Under the pieces are notes generated by a model. The model saw only the letters and a program-made list of their open reading frames with translations, made no database searches and had not been told where the DNA came from. The position numbers and the translations under genes are program-made. A stretch of 64,000 nt of DNA from the NCBI RefSeq assembly GCF_020921035.1, contig NC_063160.1, positions 15,775,095-15,839,094 on the forward strand, given 5' to 3'. Shown piece after piece: positions 57,331-64,000 of this stretch. The DNA comes from Rhodamnia argentea. Its lineage: Eukaryota > Streptophyta > Magnoliopsida > Myrtales > Myrtaceae. Position 1 is the stretch's first letter; the number at the start of each line of letters is the position of its first letter.

Positions 57331-58030
57331 ACCAAAAAAATAATAATAATTCATCTATTTATTGTATTAGCGTCAATTCAGCTATAAACCTTTCGAGATG
57401 CTAATTTAATACTAAACATTTTCAAATTTTACCAATTGAGTCTATCCGACCAATTTAAACAAGAAATCTCTGACGTGGACACAGACAATCACACACGGTA
57501 CGACCGGTCTTGACATTGACTTTTTTTTTTAAAATAATTTTGTTAATAATTGCATTGATTTTACCTTTTTCTTCTTTTCTTTTCTTTACTCTTTTTTGTT
57601 TTTTGTTTGGATCGTTCACCGGCGACCCTCGCTGGCACTAGGGAGGGTGACGCAGCCCTAGCTCAATGTCCTCACTGTGGCCAGGATGGGCCTGGACTAA
57701 GGGCTGTGACACTCCAGCCAAATCGAGGGTGTGTAGACCCAGGCCCTCGCCAAAGCCCTCGCCAAATTTGGGCTAGACGAGGGCGCTGCAGCCCTCGCCA
57801 ACCCACGAGAGGTTGCGATGCCCAGATCAGGCTAGGGTGCTCTAACCCTTGCTTATGGCCGGTGACCCTTGCCGGCACTTAGTAAAAACAAAAAAAAACC
57901 AAAACAACTATTTAAAAATTATAAATGAAAAGTTCATGTCAAAGATTTCCGACTAAAATCGACCGTCAAAAAATATAAAACTCAATTAGCATAATTGAAA
58001 GGTTTATAAGCGCAATGAGTTTTGGTCTTT
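57325..58030. mobile_element. Long-TIR Mutator-like element with GC-rich core
   Basis: Left arm AAAAATTACCAAAAAAATAA, then GTCAATTCAGCTATAAACC and a TCTGACGTGGACACAGAC segment; right arm has the inverse near 57940-58010. The core 57615-57880 is rich in CCCTCGCC/GAGGGT words and gives artefactual ORFs on both strands. The left part is homologous to 47570-47680, so the insertion predates the T duplication. Confidence 0.6.
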
Positions 58031-58832
58031 CGTTGTTGTTGTTTTCCCTATGTTCATCATATCTCATGCCAAAAAAGTTGAATTAATCACAGAAATATTC
58101 TCCAACGCACTCGCCGTAGCAGCTCCTAGCAAGTGCCGATCGGCTGTATTGACATGTGGATAATGCAATTTTAATTTGGCAAATCTAATGCTCCTACATA
58201 GTTTGCATAAAATTAAAATTGAAAATAGCCCAATGTCGGATGAATTCCCAATGTATCTAATGTCCTTCAAAAATCACTAGAATAGCTAAGGTTTTGGTCG
58301 CTCACCTAAAGCTCGGGCGACTTCCATCCCAATTCCAAACGATTTTTTGAATTGGATATGTTGGTATTTTTGACTTAGATCACATAAATTAATTCGACCC
58401 ACTATTCGATTTCGACACATTACTAGGTGGCGGTCAAAGGCTCGATGCAGCTTGCTATAAATAAAAATCCTTCATTATCGTCTTCTAGCTCCCAATCCGG
58501 CAGTGATTTTATTGGAGGGATTAGGATGAAAGAAAGAGAATTTCGAAAATTATAAACTTTGTTCTTCTTTTTTTTTTTTTTTTTTTTTGGGGGGGACGAT
58601 CAATTTATAAGGTCCTTTTCCTGAGGTTGGTCGAAAAACAACTCGCCGTCCTTGAACTTAGGCTGAGCATACGTTAATTTTCCTGTTGACCAATGCTCGT
58701 CCAACTTGTGTTTTTAGGAATAATCACCAGATTTTGGACTATGATGCCTTTCTCTCTCATCGCCTTCATATATTCGCCCAAACGCAACGATCCAAAAAAA
58801 TGTCTGGAGCCCCCTATGTTGGCAACCTTCCT
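58031..58832. other. Upstream region of the ABCG gene
   Basis: AT-rich with a poly-T/G run at 58568-58596. Contains GCTATAAATAAAAA near 58453, a second TATA-like site that could give a longer leader. Confidence 0.4.
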
Positions 58833-58838
58833 TATATA
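58833..58838 (+). promoter_or_regulatory. Probable TATA box of the ABCG gene
   Basis: CTTATATACA lies about 72 bases above the ATG at 58908, predicting a leader of about 40 bases. Confidence 0.5.
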
Positions 58839-58907
58839 CATGCCCTCGGAGCTCGCCCAAGGTGGCACTAATGATCAGGCGTCTCGATTCGAACGAACTC
58901 ACGTTGG

Positions 58908-61788
58908 ATGGATTCGCTATCGGGCCTCGGTTCGCGGAAGGCGGAGAAGATCGTCGGCCCGGAACGCGATCATCGCTTCGTGGGAGACGTCCATGGCCCT
59001 CACATGCAGGATTCAATGCGCGCGACGCAGCAGCTGAGGCCGAACAGGAGGGTGGTCTCGCTGACGTGGCAAGATGTGTGGGTGACCGTGGGAGACGACG
59101 AGAGCGGGTGCGTGCCCATCCTCCAGGGGCTGACGGGTTTCGCCCGGCCCGGCGAGGTGCTGGCCATCATGGGGCCATCCGGGTGCGGCAAGTCCTCTCT
59201 TCTTGATGCCTTGGCCGGTATACACATGATCGTGAACTTGCGGATTTCCCTAGGAAGGGAAACTTGATTTAAGATTCCCAAAAACTAGGATACCTTGTTC
59301 ACTTTGGATAATATGATAATGTGCATTTTGTAAGAATTCTTAGTCATAATTTTGTGATTATTTATGTCGGTCCGCACTAAATAAATTTATACTCCAATAA
59401 ACAAATGATCGTTGCAGGGAGGCTGGATTCCAAGAGAAGACAGAGCGGACAGATTCTTGTCAATGGACGGAGAGAGCCACTGGCTTATGGGACCTCGGTA
59501 AGCAAATTGTTCTCATGTTCTGTAACGAAATTCATGGAGAGTTTTCGTGGAGATCAAGTAAAACGTTTCCCTAGCGCAGGCTTACGTGACGCAAGACGAC
59601 GTGCTTACGTCGACCCTCACCGTGAAAGAGGCCGTCTACTTCTCGGCTCAACTGCAGCTGCCCGACACCATGCTGCCGTCGGAGAAGAAGCAGAGGGCGG
59701 AAGCCACCATCAGGGAGATGGGCCTCCACGACGCGGTGGGCACCAGGATCGGCAGCTGGGGGAACAAGGGCCTGAGCAACGGGCAGCGGAGGAGGGTCAG
59801 CATCTGCATGGAGATCCTCACCCGCCCCAAGCTCCTCTTCCTCGACGAGCCCACCAGCGGCCTCGACAGCGCCGCGTCCTACTACGTCATGCGGCGCATC
59901 GTTGGCCTCGCGAAACAGAATGACATGACCGTCCTCGCGTCCGTCCACCAGCCGAGCAGCGAGGTGTTCGGGCTTTTCCACAGTCTGTGCCTCCTCTCTC
60001 AGGGACGAACCGTCTACTTCGGTCCCTCCAGTAAAGCACCTGAGGTATCATACCAGGAAAACCTCGCAGGACCCCGTAATCCTATCCTCAAGCTAAGGAG
60101 AGGACTGAAGCTCTTGAATTTGAAATTTTGCAGTTCTTTTCTCTGAATGGTTTTCCATGTCCAAGCATGCAAAATCCATCGGACCACTACCTCAGAACCA
60201 TCAACACTGACTTTGACGAGGTACACTGGAAGTCTCCCATTTTCGATCATCCTTGCAACTATCTTGCCGAGCCGCCATGACTAGAACTTGCCTTTGTAAT
60301 GGCTAGGATATCGACCCTGGTCTCGGAGGAAAGCCGAGGACACAGGAAGTGATCAAAGTACTCGTCCAATCGTACAAGTCATCGAATTTCTACGGGCACG
60401 TCCTGCAGCAGATAGCTGACATTCATCAAAAGGTAACTCGTAACCGAACTATACAAATGCGGTATGCTCCGGGGGATCACGAAAGGAGAAATATTAGAAT
60501 GAACATGTTTATTATGATGCCATTATCGTCCTAGGTCGACCATGAAGTACACGAGAAAGAGAGCCGAGCTTGCTTCTTCACCCAGTTCCTCGTCCTCGTG
60601 ACGAGGTCATTCATGAATATGTACCGCGACCTGGGATACTACTGGATGCGCCTCCTCATGTACGTCGCCATAGCTTTGAGTTTGGGAACTGTTTTCTACC
60701 AAATCGGCTTGGATTATGATTCTATTCACGTAAGCTCTGCACACACCCAATCTGTTCCTTATCTTTTTTGTCTTTCCATTACTTTTCGATCAATTTTCCA
60801 CAGCACTGACGAATGAAACATTGCCATTTATTTACTCGATCCAGGCTAGAGGTTCACTGATAACGTTCGTCGCTTCATTCTTGACGATTATGGCAATCGG
60901 TGGCTACCCTTCGTTTATCGAGGATTTGAAGGTGCGGCAATCAGGATTGCTCAGTTACTTGGCAAAAGGAATTATTCAATGCGAATCTGACTCGCATCAC
61001 TTTTGATCATTTTCCATCAGGTATTCGAAAGGGAAAGATTAAACGGACACTACGGATCGGGCGCGTTCGTTCTCGCCAATACACTCTCTTCTGTGCCCTT
61101 CTTGCTTATGATATCCCTAATTCCCGGAGCCATCACGTACTATCTCGTGGGCCTCCAGAGAGAACTCGGGCACTTCCTATTCTTCGCCACGACTCTTCTT
61201 GCCTGTATGATGCTGGTGGAGAGCCTGATGATGATCGTGGCGAGTGTCGTCCCGAGCTTCCTCATGGGGCTGACGGCCGGCTCGGGTATCCAGGGACTGA
61301 TGATCCTTGGGGGCGGTTTCTTCCGCCTGCCGAATGACCTTCCCAGGGTATTCTGGAGATATCCAGTCTACTACTTGTCCTTCAACAAGTACGCGTTTCA
61401 CGGCATGTTCAAGAACGAGTTCGAGGGCCTAATGTTTCCCAGGAACCCGGCCTCTTTGGCAGGGACCGGCTTGATCAGCGGTGAAGATGTGCTGAAAGAT
61501 ACATGGCAAGTGGAGATGAGTTACACCAAGTGGACTGATCTCGCCATATTGTTTGAGATGGTAATCGCGTACCGGCTCATTTTCTTCGGCGTCCTGAAGA
61601 CGACCGAGACATTGAAGCCAGTTGCCAAAGAGATCATGTCAGCGTGGCGGAGGCGAAAGGGCCAAGACTCGGTGAATCCGTTACGGAGGTCATCGTCGCC
61701 AGAGTCGGAAAGCAACAATGCAGTGGCACGAGGCTGGGTGGGGACTGGGAATACAAGTAGCGGGCATCTGCATTTGAGTCAATGCTGA
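58908..61788 (+). CDS. ABCG (WBC) half-size transporter, ABCG1/ABCG11-like
   Basis: Eight exons: 58908-59217, 59418-59497, 59580-60044, 60134-60220, 60307-60432, 60535-60729, 60845-60931 and 61021-61788, all GT-AG, in frame, 705 residues. The N-terminal ATPase has Walker A GPSGCGKS (89-96), signature LSNGQRRR (195-202), Walker [13 protein letters not shown] (215-226) and the switch histidine in VHQPSS (253). The C-terminal half (about 380-640) has six predicted membrane helices, the plant-specific [12 protein letters not shown] motif and [19 protein letters not shown]. Members of this clade export cutin, wax or suberin lipids across the plasma membrane and work as dimers (family knowledge). 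Oddity: the second glycine of the LSGGQ signature is asparagine. ATG chosen as the first in frame; the cytosolic start is poorly conserved in the family. Confidence 0.93.
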
Positions 61789-62289
61789 TAGAAGTTGGGA
61801 TTTGATGATTTGTGTGTGCTTTTTGGTGTCTAATTCGTTGCAAGGATTGTGATAATTCCACAATCGACTCGACTGGTCGACTCCGTTTAAGATCACAAGC
61901 CGCGACATCCGACCATCCCGCTTGCGTTTCGTAATATGTGGTGGTAGTAAGTTGAGTTGAGTTGATTCACCACTTTTTAAATAGAGAGTGATTCATACAA
62001 CCATTCCTCAGTAATTTTGATGATTAAGGGTAGTGTGGAAATTGAGAAAAGTTCAATGAGCTTGTGTTTTTATGTAGTGTTCGAGAGAGATTAAATTGGA
62101 TTAGATTAGACTAGACTAGATCGGTTTAGTTTGGTCCGATTCGATAATTTGAACTATTTTTCACTTGCCAACCGTCCGTACCTGTTAAAACTCTATGCGA
62201 TTCTCATTCGACTAGTGCGGTAAGGGCGTTTGGCAAAACTTTACAAGGCATCAAAGCCACTTGACACAAATGTGATGTTTAGTGTTCTT
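61789..62289. other. 3' flank of the ABCG gene
   Basis: Holds the 3' UTR (no single clear polyadenylation signal) and AT-rich DNA with repeats of TTAGATTAGACTAGACTAGA type near 62100. No gene. Confidence 0.4.
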
Positions 62290-63110
62290 GGTGGAAGTAC
62301 CAAAAAAGTCATAAACTTATTGCGCTGGTACTGATTCGGTTCCAAACCCTTCAATTGAACCAATTTAGTCCTAATTTTTTTCACATAGGTACCAATTCAG
62401 CCCATGTGGATAATTTAGGCCAAAAATTGCGGACATGGACATTAGTTATCCTTATGGCATGGTAGATGCTAACGGGGGTATTTTTCTTTCCTTTCTTTGT
62501 TTTGTTTTTTCCTTATTTTCCTTCGCCGGTTGCCAACCTCCGTGATGGCCGACAACGGTGAGGGCCATGACGCCTCCTCGGCCTTTGGCAAGGGTAGACG
62601 AGGGCTAGGCGAGGCTTCCCCTCCCCAAATCCGACGAGGGGACCCTTGCCCAACCCTTGCTAGAGGTCGGCCGGCAAGGGGTGACCTCACCCAACCGGTG
62701 AGGGGCCTCACCTACCTGCGGCGATGGTGAGGGGCCTCACCTAGGCAAGGCCGGTCTCGGGTTAGGGGCCCTTGGCAGGATCTAGCGATTGGTGGCCTAG
62801 TCCAGCCCTCACTAAAGTCCGAGGCCAACACGGAGGTTGGCAATTGGCAAAGAGAATAAAGGAAAAAAGAGAAAGAATTAACAAAAAAATCACAAAAAAT
62901 ATTTAATTATTAAAAAAATGTCCCCATTAATTTCAATCATGTAACGTAGGACGGCATACGTTCACGTCATCAATTTTTATCCTAATTGGCTAGATGGACT
63001 AAATTGGCACCAGTGTAAAAATACTCGGGCTTAAGTTGGTCCAATTGACTGGTTTAAGACTAAATTGATATCAATGCAATAGGTTTAAAACTTTTTTTAA
63101 ATACTTTTCC
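62290..63110. mobile_element. Long-TIR Mutator-like element with GC-rich core
   Basis: Left arm GTACCAAAAAAGTCATAAAC with CCAATTTAGTCCTAA, right arm with the inverse (TTTAAGACTAAATTGATATC) ending near 63110. The core 62525-62845 is dense in GGCAAGGG/CGAGG words and is open on both strands by composition. Target duplication not resolved. Confidence 0.6.
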
Positions 63111-64000
63111 TATGTTTTGCTATTTATCTTGTTTCTTTTATCGTTTTGATATTCATTCCTTTGGTTTGCTTATTTTTGTTTTCTCTTCTTTTTTGAAATA
63201 AGCATTTCTTAGTAGACCCTGGAAAAGGCCAAAATCATTTCATCAACGATTTGATAGGAACCTAACCTAATCGTCGTCGCTTTTTTTTGTGTGATCATAA
63301 GATGTAAGTCGTCAAATTTTCCCCGGTTCTCTTTTAAACTTTAATGTACATTATCGTTTTACTTAATAACATTTTATAGTAGAATTCTCGGATCACACTC
63401 GCATCGTGCTGAAGAAAGCATGTGGTTCTTACATGCGTCTTCTTGCGTTCTCATGTGGAACGCACATGATTATCTACGAGTCGGACAGAAAGACGTATCT
63501 TTCGAGGATGCTTTAATTAAAAAAGAAAAGCTTAGGTTACGAAATGAACAAAAGTTCAAGGACTTATTGAGCATAATTGTTAAATAACGCGGCGTTTTCA
63601 ATATTTTTTTTTTGTTTTGGTAAAGTACATTCGTACTCAGATGAGAGATTAACTAACACAAGCTCAGTGCTGATCCTGCCAGATCATCCATTGCTTTCCT
63701 AGGTTAAAAATGCGCGCAAAAGTGCTCATTGTCACGAAAGAAGGGAATTCTATATTAAAGGCTACTTATCATCTGGGGTTTTGGGCTTCAATTTGATAAG
63801 AAGCAGACAAAATCTATACTATATATATATATATAGACCTTCGAGATTTTTTTTTTTAGTATTCATACATGCATTGATCTGGTGGGAGAACCTGCTCTAG
63901 AGCGACTATTCCACCAAGCATATCCTCCTGCCCGTCCCGGGTTCTCTTTGCTCTGTGCCACAATCAATCCTAGATCCATCCATTCGAGGGAGGTCCAATT
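63111..64000. other. Right end of window, nothing recognised
   Basis: AT-rich with an (AT)n run at about 63821-63836. From 63880 the composition becomes more balanced, which might be the edge of another unit beyond the window, but no ORF or RNA can be supported. Confidence 0.35.

Noticed and set aside
57607-57882. 91-codon ORF
   Set aside because: Lies in the GC-rich core of a long-TIR element and is mirrored on the other strand.

Overview
The window is nuclear DNA of a flowering plant: introns are short with GT-AG borders, promoters carry TATA boxes, and the genes include a brassinosteroid P450 (CYP85A), a B12D/MLRQ protein, an ABCG half-transporter and RALF-like peptides. AT-rich intergenic DNA is packed with plant-type elements (Mutator-like, hAT-like and TTAAG-flanked TIR elements, LINE pieces, Ty1/copia and Ty3/gypsy fossils, a TRIM). 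A woody eudicot, perhaps of the Myrtaceae, would fit, but that is impression rather than proof.

Layout. 1-2309 (-): first five exons of CYP85A, running off the left edge, with a minisatellite in its upstream region (2626-3930). 3990-22400: no host gene I can defend; a dense series of TIR elements with AT-rich arms, several around GC-rich cores, plus LINE fragments. 22616-23576 (-): three-exon B12D gene. 26531-27958 (-): intronless membrane-anchored methyltransferase-like gene. 28830-30400 (-): seven-exon gene for a C9orf85-like (DUF2039) four-CxxC protein.

30655-43720 is an imperfect tandem duplication (about 5.4 and 7.6 kb). Each copy ends in a small secreted peptide gene (35379-35768 and 43049-43432, +), and each contains a captured piece of the promoter plus first codons of the C9orf85-like gene (32672-32890, 39997-40215). 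The second copy also holds an inverted, more divergent peptide gene (38372-38737, -) and a promoter/leader without a visible gene (37010-37740, -).

43684-57330 is a second set of degenerate repeat units, dated relative to one another by insertions with empty sites in sister units: a long-TIR Mutator-like element, a TRIM, a nested TTAAG-flanked element, and a broken copia copy that itself took a solo gypsy-type LTR. 58908-61788 (+): complete eight-exon ABCG half-transporter of 705 residues. 61789-64000: one more long-TIR element and otherwise empty DNA.

The genes do not form a pathway. The part most worth attention is 30.3-43.7 kb, where a small peptide family has expanded together with copies of a neighbouring housekeeping promoter.
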